A DNA stretch of 64,000 bases, from assembly GCA_030248225.1 (NCBI GenBank), contig JASANE010012752.1, positions 1 to 64,000 of the forward strand. Direction: 5' to 3'. Origin of the DNA: Trileptium ribeirensis. Its lineage: Eukaryota > Nematoda > Enoplea > Enoplida > Thoracostomopsidae. Both the position numbers and the translations under genes were made by a program. The notes beneath the pieces were generated by a model. The model did not search any database, was not told the DNA's origin, and saw only the letters and a program-made list of their open reading frames with translations. Of the stretch, positions 25,570-35,519 are shown in pieces (position 1 is the stretch's first letter; the number at the start of each line of letters is the position of its first letter).

Positions 25570-27289
25570 AAGTTATAACACCCGGCCCGTAAAGTTGATA
25601 TGGGCCCATTTAAGTAGCAATTTCCTTTAAATTCAAAACCTGCCTTTTAGGTTACTGCTAGAATGGGTAACAAGATTATTTATTCGCACTTATATTCGAA
25701 GCGTTAAATTTTTAGGTGAAGGAATAAGTTGCTGATCCAGTAGTATAATAATAATGTAATAGACGACGCTTGTTTGTTAAAAAGATTTATAACAGTAGCA
25801 TAGTTTACTGCATGTAATTTTTTACACACAAGCTTTGTTATACATCTTGTTACAGATCGTTATATTCAATCGAAAAACTCTATTATATATTTTCAACCAC
25901 TGTTGTTGGCCTTATAGTGCGCTAAATTCGAGAAAATACTCCATTTTGTATTAAATTTACAGGTTTTTATAAACTGCAGATCGACGATTCCATCAATATA
26001 CTCCTATTCTCGAGATTTTTAGAAAGTTTATAGTCCATAAAGTATATTGAAGTAGAAATGTTGTCCCCTATTTGTGCTGCCTTTTACACCATCTGGATGT
26101 GTCCATGCTAGGCGTGACACTAGACAGCAGAAACAAATTTACAGCAATTTCTGAATTATATCATTCATCAATGAAACATTTATTGATATTGTTTCCTATC
26201 GTATTCTGATTTCAAAGTGCTCTTGCAACGCGATCTGCGAAAAAACCGCTATATAAATCAAATATTCTATTTTCTAAAAATTAAGGTATAACTGATTTTT
26301 ATTGTCTAGCTAAATAGTAAGAATCAGCTATTCAGCTTTGTTTTTAAAGCTTTTTGTTTTCGTCTCTATTAATATTAACTAAAAGTCTAATTTTTCGTCG
26401 GTTAGTTTAGGAATTCGCAAACCAAAGCGCTTAGTAATTCTTTTACCAGTTATAACACGGCTATTGAGGCGTGAAATATTTTCTCATCAAACACTTGCAG
26501 GATATAATTAACGATTTTGTACTAAATTCCCAACTCTTTCACCGTCAACTAGAGTATTAAGTCAAAAACCGTTGAATGCAGGATACTTGACACAAAATTA
26601 CATACCTAGTAATCGAAAATAATGTTATTTAACCATAATATTAGTTATGAGGTTTATATTTTAAGTTTTGTAATTTTGTTTATCAATCTGTGTTACACGC
26701 TTCATATAATTTCATTGTATTTATGTAGTAAAATTAAATTCAAAATTTAGTAACTGTTAAATCGGGTATATAAATACTAAAATTACAAAAAATAATAAGT
26801 GAAGTTCATGGATTGGTAAATACATATGTGACAGCATCCTCGTCCCATGTGGAGGCTGTAATTAATTTTAGATTAAGGATACTCTGGCCTCAAATTATAG
26901 GTTATATACATGGATAGTTTACTCAAGACATCCATATATTGTTACTAAACAATAACTGGTATAAATCTAAAGTAAAATTAAGGAGAAAGTGTTGGATTGT
27001 AAAAGATTTGTAGCGACAATAATTGTCTTTTGAGCGATAATAATATACTAATCGCCTTTTTCGGAGCAATCCCAATTACAGGCGAACATTGGCTTTTCAA
27101 ATATTTGAAGAAAATAAGGTAAAAGCAATCTAGCAGTATAATAATCTGACTAGTTTTCTAAAGTCTGAACATCAAACTGATACCTAACAACGTCATATAA
27201 AACCATATACACCGCTACAAGACACAATTTTAATAATAATAAAAGAACGGAATTATAATGCGCCAATTTCATTGAAAATGTTACAAAGG
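25570..27289. other. AT-rich gene-free stretch
   Basis: No coding or repeat structure could be supported. Confidence 0.4.
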
Positions 27290-28440
27290 CGGAAACAACA
27301 GGCTATAACACAACTCATTGTTTCGGTTATTCCAAGAAATACAAAAGTTTTCAGTCAAAATTTAAAGTTTGCAATTTCAATACTAGGCTCACGCAGGCTT
27401 GAAGACAGGATATTCTATGCAAGTGGTGCAACAGAGCTGAAACTGTTCCTGCGCGAAACGTCCATGTTGAGTATGCGTAAGGCCGCTAGGCGTGGCAGCA
27501 CTCATAGTTTGACTATATCGGAGCTACACGACGGTGCGCAGGTAGTATTGGCGTTGAAGAGGATAACGAGCATTTTGTGCTGTATAGTATATTTAGTATA
27601 TTTTGCGCTGTAATAGGCAACCATTGGAGTCGTCGGAGAAGCGGAGTAATGCATTCGCGTCTGTTTGTATGTGATAATACCCGGGCTACATTGAGGCCAG
27701 GCGTCACAGGGGAACGATATGAGACGAGGACATACTGCAATACAGGGCATTACATTAGTCCAGTCCAGACATAACACATACTCGGACGACGTATTTTCTT
27801 GCCTGTTCATCAAACCGCGGCTTCATTCGGCTAATTTCGTGAAGTTGCCATGTGTAGCCACGCGATAGAGCAGTTATCTGAAGGTCGAAACATAGGTGAC
27901 TGTCAAGGAATACACCCAGGATCTTTACATAGTTCGACGGATGTATTACGGCATTGTCAATGTGTAGACATGGTTGGCATGTGTTTTCGCGACTGAAGCA
28001 TATTGGTTCGGTTTTTGAATCATTCAATTTGAGCATATTATGATAAGACCACCTTTGTAGAACGACAAATAAGCGTTGCAGTGTGCTCATGACTTCGGTT
28101 GGGTTTTTGAGGTCGAACTCTTTGTAAATTTGAATGTCATGGGCGTAGCAGTATACGGAAAATCAGGTCGCTGCGATTAGCTCGACGACAGGCACTGTAT
28201 ATATGCTGAACAGAAGTGGTCCAAGCATACTACCTGGAGGAACCACACAGACAGATCCTTCGTAGTGGACCGCAAATGTCCAATGCGAACCAGCTGACGG
28301 AGTACGGTAAGGCAACATGCGAACCACTGTACAGATGACTGCGATACGCCGATGCCGCAGAGATGTTGCATGAGTATAATGGTCCACAGTGTCAAAAGCT
28401 GACAAAAACGGGGCGGAACGAACAAATATTTATACAAAAA
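27290..28440 (-). pseudogene. Second decayed LINE copy, RT core to C-terminus
   Basis: Minus-strand frames read as the same type of LINE ORF as 119-2105. They include SAFDTVDH (28405 onward), GSMLGPLLFSIYTVPVVELI, a YAHD where YADD is required (near 28150), LKLNDSKTEPICFS, VKILGVFLDS and a C-terminal ITPLLRRLQWLPI. The last part (27500-27290) still reads as the W-N-LP end of these proteins, with Trp replaced by a stop. There are multiple frameshifts and stops, and the metal-binding Asp of YADD is changed to His, so it is dead. The 5' two-thirds of the element are missing. Confidence 0.8.
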
Positions 28441-29050
28441 CGATGGAAATTCGTTCATATCCTATACGTCGTACTTTTCTTTATCTTCGACATAGCCAAA
28501 AGCAGTAAAGGAACAACAAGGAAATCACATCTTTGTTAGAAAATAGTAAATTGGTTATCCTTGTTTTAGATAAAGCTGTGGATTTGATACAAAAATTGCG
28601 CATTTTCTTAAATTTCATTCGTTGAAGCAGAGCTTTACTCGGGTATGGGCATCCGCAGGCAGGGCGGGGTAGGGCCTCAAATCTGAGTCCGTGGGTAACG
28701 TAATAGGTACCCGTGACGCTCGCATTCCTATATGGTCAGCAAGCGCTATTATCAAGATGACTATGTGGTTCCAGTTAGGTACCGCTATCAAAACGACATA
28801 ATCGTCTCGTTTGGTGAGCAACGTCCTGAAAACCGGCATGGGATAAATTACACTTTGACCCCTTAAGATTACCTTGGCCAAGCAGAAACTATCTCCGAAA
28901 GCTGCTTTCAATGATCCACAAACAAACAGTGGTATGGTATAAATCTAAGGGAAAACATATCATATATCAACTGCATCGCTGCAAATGGCTATTATGTAAG
29001 ATATATTTCCTGGCTCATATTCTTCGTAAGAGTTTTATTAATAAGCGAAC
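28441..29050. other. Gene-free stretch
   Basis: A 98-codon minus-strand ORF at 28911-28615 shows no recognisable domain or splice context. Left uncalled. Confidence 0.35.
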
Positions 29051-29055
29051 ACGAG

Positions 29056-31044
29056 CAAGTCCGCATGGAACGATGGAACTGCAGCTTCATTCATATCTAC
29101 CAGGTCGGTATGGGACTGTAGGTTCATTCATATATTCCAAGTCCGTACGGGACTGCAGCTTCACTCATATCATCATATTCCTTATGAACTACAGCTTCAT
29201 ACATATCTTGCAGGTCGGTATGAGGCTGCAGCTTCATTCATATGTTCCAAGTCAATTTGGGATTGCAGCTTCACTCATATCTTCAAAGTCCGTATAGACT
29301 ACAACTTCATTCATCTATTCTAGGTCGGTATGGGACTGTTGGTTCATTCATATATTCCAAGTCAGTATGGGACTGCAGCTTCACTCATATCATCAAATTC
29401 CTTATGAACTACAGCTTCATTCATATCTTCCAAGTCAATTTGGGACTGCAGCTTCACTCATATCTTCAAAGTCCGTATAGACTACAACTTCATTCATATC
29501 TTCCAGGTCGGTATAGGACTGCAGCTTCAGTCATATCTTCCAAATCCGTATGGGACTGCAGCTTCACATCATCAAATTCCACATGAACTACAGCTTCATT
29601 CATATCTTACAGGTCGGTATGAGACTGCAGCTTCATTCATATCTGCCAAGTCCGTATGGACTACATCATTCATATTTTCCAGGTCGGTATAGGACTGCAG
29701 CTTTCATTCATATCTTCTAGGTCTACTTGGGTTTGCAGCTTCACTCATATCTTCAAATCCTAATGCACTAATACTTCACTCATATATTCCAGGTCGGTAT
29801 GAGACTGCAGCTTCATTCATATCTTCCAAGTCTTTTTGGGACTGCAGCTTCACTCATATCAAATTCCTTATGAACTACAGCTTCATTCATATCTTCCAGG
29901 TCAGTATGAGGCTGCAGCTTCATTCATATCTTCCAAGTCTATTTGAGACTGCAACTTCACTCATATCTTCAAAGTCCATATAGACTGCAGCTTCACTCAT
30001 ATCATCATATTCCTTCTGGAATACAGCTTCATTCATATCTTCCAGGTCAGTATATGACTGCAGCTTCATTCATATCTTCCAGGTCGGTATGAGACTGCAG
30101 CTTCATTCATACCTTACAAGTCCGTATGGACTACTTCATTCATATTTTCCAGGTCGGTAGAGGACTGCAGCTTTCATTCATATCTTCTAGGTCTACTTGG
30201 GTTTGCAGCTTCACTCATATCTTCAAAGTCCTAATGGACTACTACTTCACTCATATATTCCAGGTCGGTATGAGACTGCAGCTAGATTCATATCTTCCAA
30301 GTCTATTTGCGATTGCAGCTTCACTCATATCAAATTCCTTATGAACTACAGCTTCATTCATATCTTCCAGGTCAGTATGAGGCTGCAGCTTCATTCATAT
30401 CTTCCAAGTCTATTTGAGACTGCAGCTTCACTCCTATCATCATATTCCTTATGGACTACAGCTTCATTCATATCTTCCAGGTCGGTACGAGACTGCAGTT
30501 TCATTCATATCCTCCAAGTCTATTTGCGATTGCAGCTTCACTCATATCTTCAAAGTCCATATAGACTGCAGCTTCACTCATATCATCATATTCCTTATGG
30601 AATACAGCTTCATTCATATCTTCCAGGTCAGTATATGACTGCAGCTTCATTCATATCTTCCAAGTCTATTTGCGATTGCAGCTTCACTCATATCTTCAAA
30701 GCCCGTATAGACTACAACTTCATTCATATCTGCCAGGTAGGTATAGGACTGCAGCTTCATTCATATCTTCCAGTTCGGTATGGGATCCCCGCTTCATTCA
30801 CATCTTATAAGTCCGTATGAGACTGCAGCTTCACTCCTATCATCATATTCCTTATGGACTACAGCTTCATTCATATCTTCCAGGTCGGTATGAGACTGCA
30901 GCTTCATTCATATCTTCCAGGTCTATTTGAGACTGCAACTTCACTCATATCTTCAAAGTCCGCATAGACTACAACTTCATTCATATCATCATATTCCTTC
31001 TGGAATACAGCTTCATTCATATCTTCCAGGTCAGTATATGACTG
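29056..31044 (+). repeat. 37-bp minisatellite, about 54 units with higher-order variants
   Basis: The basic unit is ACTGCAGCTTCATTCATATC followed by TTCCAGGTCGGTATGAG, 36-37 bp. Unit classes differ in the second half (CCAGGTCGGTATG, CCAAGTCTATTTG, CAAAGTCCGTATAG, ATCATATTCCTTATG) and recur in a partly regular order, indicating a higher-order period of several units. Because 37 is not a multiple of 3, long plus-strand ORFs arise with all three frames open, giving repeated LQLHSYL / AASFISSKS / CSFTHI peptides. These are best read as artefacts of the repeat. The array ends in a C-rich tract at 31061-31087. Confidence 0.92.
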
Positions 31045-31060
31045 AAAAAGCAGGCCAACA

Positions 31061-31087
31061 AACAGCCCCCCCCCACCCCACACCCCC
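31061..31087 (+). repeat. C-rich low-complexity tract
   Basis: An almost pure C run with interspersed A, directly after the minisatellite. A similar C-rich tract sits inside the 118-bp array at about 38940-38953. Confidence 0.85.
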
Positions 31088-31518
31088 AACCGCGTTATTA
31101 CTGCGGAAGATACAAATCACACCGGTTGACCTAATCACAAATTTGAAGTCTAAAGCGTAAACAAGTTATATTTTAACTATACAAGATAAATAATGTTTGT
31201 ATGCTACAGGTGAGAAACTGACACATCTTGACAAATATCACTTCAGTGCTGAATAATTTCCGCACATTCGTACGTATCATGCGTCAAGTGACCTATATAT
31301 AAATGCGGCCGTTTCAGACATGTTATAGCGTTCTTACTCAGTAAGGCAAACGCAACATGATCTAGTAGTATATTAAATATTAATACATCTTTACATGAAC
31401 CGACGTACGAAACAACAATTCCGAGTCTGACAAAAGCCGAAAAAGTCACTTGATAAAAACATAGATAAAACCGAGCTAGCTCAAAAATCACAGTAAATAA
31501 AGCAAACACTGGTCAAAA

Positions 31519-31644
31519 TCAACGCCGCCTTCGCGGATCGCCATTTTCATTCCGTTGGTTTCGCGAAGGTGCTAATAAGTACGCTGCGGCGCCCACTATG
31601 GCTACGCCAATAATAGCAGCTGCTGCGCCAAGATAAGTTTCAAC
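31519..31644 (-). CDS. Probable terminal exon encoding a membrane segment and basic tail
   Basis: On the minus strand a polypyrimidine-rich acceptor ending TTTTTGCAG (31645-31653) is followed by 41 codons and a TGA. The peptide starts VETYLG, continues with an Ala/Ile/Val-rich hydrophobic stretch of about 20 residues (residues 5-25 of the exon) and ends with a polar, Arg-rich tail (final residues DPRRRR). This looks like a single-pass membrane anchor with a short cytoplasmic tail. If translation starts upstream the frame could extend into what I read as intron. No upstream exon could be joined confidently, so the protein is unidentified. It lies opposite in strand to the Ly6 gene and next to the minisatellite. 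Confidence 0.4.
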   Translation of the reverse strand, partial: VETYLGAAAAIIGVAIVGAAAYLLAPSRNQRNENGDPRRRR

Positions 31645-31739
31645 CTGCAAAAATATGCAGTAAATCTTCACAAACATGAACATAAAACAGGAAACCGTGA
31701 TATAGGTAAGCGAGTCAGTGACCACCTAGTATTGCTTAC

Positions 31740-32002
31740 AAACAGTTACCCACCAGCAGTGGCAGACCAGTAAACACTACCAAGTGAGTGCAAGGCACCA
31801 AGGATATTTTCCCATGTTAAGACTTGGCCGTGCGGGCACTTGCAGTTGAACGAATATTTTAGAATAGTTAAGATCTTCACTGAATACAGTTTAGTGACTA
31901 GCAATCTACTAGCAAAATCGACATTGCGAACGTACCACGATAATTTTTAAGAGAAAGTTATGGATCATATACATATAGATATGTTGTTTAAGAGTTTTGA
32001 CG
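31740..32002. other. Spacer before the hAT element
   Basis: Holds a possible 40-codon minus-strand open segment (about 31867-31750) whose frame and junctions do not join to the exon at 31644. Otherwise nothing was recognised. Confidence 0.3.
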
Positions 32003-32010
32003 GTGATAGT

Positions 32011-33175
32011 CAGGGAATAACCGGAACCGAAATTTACCGGAACCGGAACCAGTAACCAGAACCGTCCATTTAAACCGGATCCGGAACCTGGTCTTCGAAA
32101 TTTATATATAGTAAAACAGATGATGGAAGAAATGAAGGTATAGTGGATTTAAAATGCATTAAAAATAACTTTTACATTAAACTTAATGTATTGCGATGGT
32201 ATTATTGCCTTTCTGAAACTTTAAAGAGACTGAGGAAGCTAATAATGTTTATTTATCGATCAAATATGTCGGTTTTTGGACATTCAGAGCAAAAAAATGT
32301 CTTCCACTATACACCACTGCGTATACTGCGTCAAATCGAATGTGCTTACAAAGCTTGGAGCGTAGAATACACACTTTCGCTCTGTCTCCAGTCGCCTCCC
32401 TTTACTACACATACGTTTGTTGCATGTTCTTCTGTAGCAAACTTAAAATTATTGGTTTATATGATTCTAAGATAAAATAATAGATAGAAGGTAATTTTCT
32501 GATCAGTGGTCAGAGACACTGTTTAGGCTAGCGTTGGACAAACAGTGCCCGTCAGTTAGATGATAATGATGATAACTTTCTAATCAGAATGCTATAGATG
32601 AGACACACTGTGATGCTGCTCGCACAGTTTCAATAAATACAGTTCATTGCCAAGGAAGCAGTTTCTGCTTGCGTTGCAGATAACGTTTCTTCAATTTCAC
32701 CTGATTTACAAAGTTTAAAGCGCACCGGCTGGTGCTTGACGCAATTTATGTTAGCCAAGCATAGGCTAAGTACTTCTGCGTAAGCCACACTCTGTTACCG
32801 AGTTGGACCGGTTTAATTCAAATGTATCCCACAGACTTCTGGATGTGTAAAATAGCTGCTACAAGCATCGACCTGGCTTTGATTTAACAAACTCCTGCAG
32901 GTAATTATGAAAAATTCCTGCTAAAATTATGTGCCCTACTTACGTTTCACACGGCAAATTGGTTAGTTAATCTTTTCTTTGGCTCGGTTGTATTGGAGTT
33001 TGATTATTGTATAATATATATTACATATGTTTGGATCACAGATGAAGCAAAAATGTGAAGAATTTCAAACAAAATTTTTAAACCGGAATTCCGGTTCCGG
33101 TATGGTTTTTGCCCTTTGCCGGAACCGCAACCGGAACACGATTTTCGCCGGAACCGGAATTCCGGTTACTCCCTG
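32011..33175. mobile_element. Non-autonomous hAT-type element with CCGGAACC subterminal motifs
   Basis: Terminal inverted repeats CAGGGAATAACCGGAA (left) and CAGGGAGTAACCGGAA (right, reversed) match at 15 of 16 positions. The element is flanked by a perfect 8-bp target duplication GTGATAGT (32003-32010 and 33176-33183). CAGGG ends and 8-bp duplications are the hAT signature. Clusters of GGAACCGG-type motifs fill 32020-32100 and 33080-33170, presumably transposase sites. Length is 1165 bp. The one long internal frame (32143-32475) has no transposase features, so the element would depend on an enzyme supplied elsewhere. The exact target duplication suggests a fairly recent insertion. Confidence 0.88.
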
Positions 33176-33300
33176 GTGATAGTCCAACAAAAAGAACCTT
33201 TGTAAAGAATGTCCATAAGTCGCTTAATTGCAAATTGAGGTACAGAAACAGAAGACTATAATTAGTTTATTTGTTATTGTAGCATCTCACTACGCTAGCG

Positions 33301-33306
33301 TATATA
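33301..33306 (+). promoter_or_regulatory. TATA-like box in LTR, 30 bp upstream of the tRNA gene
   Basis: TATATA sits inside the inverted repeat CTACGCT...AGCGTAG, at -30 from the tRNA 5' end. The same box is at 33543-33548 in the second LTR. It could be the Pol II TATA of the LTR or an upstream Pol III element; the sequence alone cannot decide. Confidence 0.5.
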
Positions 33307-33330
33307 GCGTAGCTGAACACGTTGTGATCG

Positions 33331-33401
33331 GGGCCTGTGGTGTAATGGTAGCGCGCTAGTCTTGCAAGCTAGAGATCCGGGTTCGAATCCCGGCTGGTCC
33401 A
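33331..33401 (+). tRNA. tRNA-Ala(UGC) in 5' LTR of element 1
   Basis: 71 nt cloverleaf. Acceptor GGGCCTG pairs with CTGGTCC except a T6:T67 mismatch and contains the G3:T70 wobble that is the alanine identity element. D-stem GTGT/GCGC; anticodon stem CTAGT/GCTAG with loop CTTGCAA (anticodon TGC); 4-nt variable loop; T-stem CCGGG/CCCGG with loop TTCGAAT; discriminator A. A TTTT terminator lies at 33423-33426. No intron and no encoded CCA. Confidence 0.9.
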
Positions 33402-33430
33402 ATGTATGATCACTCGTGGATCTTTTCAAA

Positions 33431-33450
33431 TGGTGAACCCGACGTGATCC
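33431..33450 (+). promoter_or_regulatory. Primer-binding site, tRNA-Trp-like
   Basis: TGGTGAACCCGACGTGATCC begins with the TGG that pairs with CCA and matches the complement of a typical animal tRNA-Trp 3' end at about 18 of 20 positions (tRNA sequence from memory). It starts two bases after the LTR end. Confidence 0.65.
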
Positions 33451-33507
33451 CCTGCACGGAGTTTCTTCACACAGCTAGAGCTCAACGCACGCTCGCTCCG
33501 CGACTCC

Positions 33508-33519
33508 GCAGGGGAGTTA
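33508..33519 (+). promoter_or_regulatory. Polypurine-tract candidate before 3' LTR
   Basis: GCAGGGGAGTTA abuts the TG of the second LTR, where the plus-strand primer of reverse transcription is expected. It is short and not pure purine. Confidence 0.5.
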
Positions 33520-33572
33520 TGTAGCATCTCACTACGCTAGCGTATATAGCGTAGCTGAACACGTTGTGATCG

Positions 33573-33643
33573 GGGCCTGTGGTGTAATGGTAGCGCGCTA
33601 GTCTTGCAAGCTAGAGATCCGGGTTCGAATCCCGGCTGGTCCA
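33573..33643 (+). tRNA. tRNA-Ala(UGC) in 3' LTR of element 1
   Basis: Identical to the copy at 33331-33401, including the upstream TATATA (33543-33548) and downstream TTTT (33665-33668). Confidence 0.9.
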
Positions 33644-33674
33644 ATGTATGATCACTCGTGGATCTTTTCATTAT

Positions 33675-34433
33675 TATCTGCTGAGCTAATACGAGATTAG
33701 TTCTCAAAATTGGCGCCGAAGTTTTCTAAAAGATGTTTAACGTCCGTCGGAAATGCCGATAGCCTGAAATTATTCTACTAATTGTTTTATTGTTATCACG
33801 TTTAACTAATGTTTTGCAATAATACAGCTGTGGAGTAGCAGCCCTTAACTAATCGTCACTCTTCTTTAGCGTAGAAAATCTTCAGATTGAGAAACTGATA
33901 TTAGGTGTTTTAAATTTTTAACCTAACCGGCTTCAAACATCATATTGATTAAATTGTACAATTTCTGGTTATTATGACTAAAGGAAACTACTGGAGGTGC
34001 GGCAAAGTAAAGATTACGAAACGTCAATTCTCGAGCCCGGTTTTATAATTATGAAATTTTGGTTAGTGTGCGCCAAATTTTGCGGTCAACTGATTCAAGT
34101 CAAACCGCAGAAGTTCATATCGCGGCTAGATATTGCTACAATACTGTGTAATTTTGCTTCCTCGTCTTAAAAGAAGTAAGTGGCATACCTCGGCAAGTTT
34201 CTCGGAAAATCAGCCCCGCCCCAGTCATAGCAATTCGCATTGAATTAAAATTTGTAAGAAAACGGAAACCTAACACCATAACTCCACAAATTCATTATTT
34301 CAAAACATTAGGAAAACGTGATAACAAATATCTTAATATGCAATTTAGATTTTGATAGACGTGTAAATGATTAATACAAATAGTACATCTTCAATAGGCA
34401 AACTGTAAATATTCTTATTTGCGAATGCCGATA
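33675..34433. other. AT-rich spacer between the two miniature LTR elements
   Basis: No gene was recognised. A TTGGCGCCGAAG word at 33713-33724 resembles a lysine-type primer-binding site, but no LTR end precedes it. Confidence 0.4.
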
Positions 34434-34464
34434 AGTATGTAAAGATCCACGAGCGGTCATTCAT

Positions 34465-34535
34465 TCCACCAGCCGGGATTTGAAACCGGGCCACTAGCTT
34501 GCAAGACTAGCGCGCTACCATTACACCACAGGCCC
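34465..34535 (-). pseudogene. tRNA-Ala(UGC) pseudogene in 3' LTR of element 2
   Basis: Same length and anticodon loop (CTTGCAA) as the intact copies. The 3' acceptor strand has become CTGGTGG, so G1 and G2 no longer pair, and the T-stem has a mismatch next to the loop (CCGGT/CCCGG). Confidence 0.8.
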
Positions 34536-34705
34536 CGACAACACCGTGTTCAGGAACGCTGTATATGCTAGCGTAGTGAGATGCTACATAACTCCCTGCG
34601 GAGTCGCGGAGCGAGCGTGCGTTGAGCTCTAGCTGTGTTGAGAAACTCCGTGCAGGGGATCACGTCGGGTTCACCAATTGTAAAGATCCACGAGCGATCA
34701 TTCAT

Positions 34706-34763
34706 TGGACCAGCCGGGCCTCTAGCTTGCAAGATTAGCGCGCTACCATTACACCACAGGCCC
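34706..34763 (-). pseudogene. tRNA-Ala pseudogene lacking the T arm, 5' LTR of element 2
   Basis: Acceptor, D and anticodon arms are still recognisable, but 13 nt covering the 5' T-stem and T-loop are deleted, so the B box is gone and a standard tRNA cannot form. Confidence 0.8.
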
Positions 34764-34820
34764 CGATCACAGCGTGTTCAGTTACGCTATATATGCTAGC
34801 GTAGTGATATGCTACAAGTA

Positions 34821-35515
34821 TAATTTATTGTCTTAAGATTCGACGTCTAAAATAAAAGATTTTAACTTGTGGCGCGTACACCACATTTGTGATTTAATTT
34901 TAATGAACCACAATAGACAAACATCCATGCATTATATTACGGTTCAGTTTGTACTGTAAATAATTCGGCAAACCGACACAACTACTTTTTAACTATAATT
35001 TCTGAGGGCTGCTTATAAAATCGTAAATTCGTATGCAATTTATTGTTTGTATTTAGGCGATTAGTTCTGGAAACATACTAAGATCTGCAAACCGCTTCTT
35101 CGCATAAAATACTACTTGAGTCTTAACTTAATGCAAATGTTAACAACTGAAATCGGATGTATAAAACGATATTGCATTTCCCATCTTTAATCTTTATAAA
35201 CAAAGTAATGAGCTACACGATGATGACGCACATACTTGCAAATGAGTAAATTAAAATTCAATAGTTACGTGTGTAACGATTCTTCATTTTAATAATCTTT
35301 TGCTGCACACAATTATTATTTCCTGCGCTTGCTGGAGTGTGGGCGCATTCTCCACGTTTTGTCTACAAGTGCTCAGAAACATTGTTCTGTTGATCTTCTC
35401 AGAAGACGCTTGTTTCTATGACATTTGATATAATTATTGAATTAAAAAATATTTCATTAGATAGTTAAAAATTAATTTTGTTTTGAATGACATTTCGGTT
35501 GCGATAGGGCGAACG
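34821..35515. other. AT-rich gene-free stretch
   Basis: No coding or repeat structure could be supported. Confidence 0.4.
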
Positions 35516-35519
35516 CTAT

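Larger units (their letters stand above)
33278..33670 (+). mobile_element. Miniature LTR retrotransposon (TRIM) with a tRNA-Ala gene in each LTR, element 1
   Basis: Two identical 151-bp direct repeats (33278-33428 and 33520-33670) begin TGTAGC and end TTTTCA. They enclose only 91 bp. The whole is flanked by TTAT (33274-33277 and 33671-33674), a 4-bp target duplication. Two bases after the first LTR is TGGTGAACCCGACGTGATCC, a primer-binding site resembling the complement of a eukaryotic tRNA-Trp 3' end. A purine-rich GCAGGGGAGTTA directly precedes the second LTR. This is the full architecture of an LTR retrotransposon reduced to 393 bp with no coding capacity, so mobilisation would need proteins from another element. 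Each LTR holds a complete tRNA-Ala(UGC) gene with a TATATA 30 bp upstream and a TTTT downstream. LTR identity argues for recent insertion. Confidence 0.85.
34438..34816 (-). mobile_element. Miniature LTR retrotransposon with tRNA-bearing LTRs, element 2 (inverted, older)
   Basis: Same family as element 1, opposite strand. LTRs are 34679-34816 (5', 138 bp) and 34438-34588 (3', 151 bp). The primer-binding site is 34657-34676 and the purine tract 34589-34600, with AGTA duplicated at both flanks (34434-34437 and 34817-34820). LTR ends are TGTAGC and TTTACA. The LTRs differ from each other at many positions and the 5' one has lost 13 bp, so this insertion is older than element 1. Separate target duplications show the two elements inserted independently rather than by inverted duplication. 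Confidence 0.82.

Noticed and set aside
29056..31044. CRISPR-like array (regular short repeats)
   Set aside because: Units are contiguous variants without unique spacers, and the setting is eukaryotic.
28911..31160. Plus-strand ORFs of 114-207 codons in the minisatellite
   Set aside because: All three frames are open because of the repeat, frames switch at unit-length indels, and no ATG, splice or domain context supports a protein.
31750..31867. Minus-strand segment reading KCPHGQVLTWENIL as a possible exon before 31644
   Set aside because: Looks coding-like, but available donors give the wrong phase for the exon at 31644 and no good acceptor was seen.
33713..33724. TTGGCGCCGAAG as a lysine-type primer-binding site
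   Set aside because: No LTR end or second LTR nearby; a chance word is likely.
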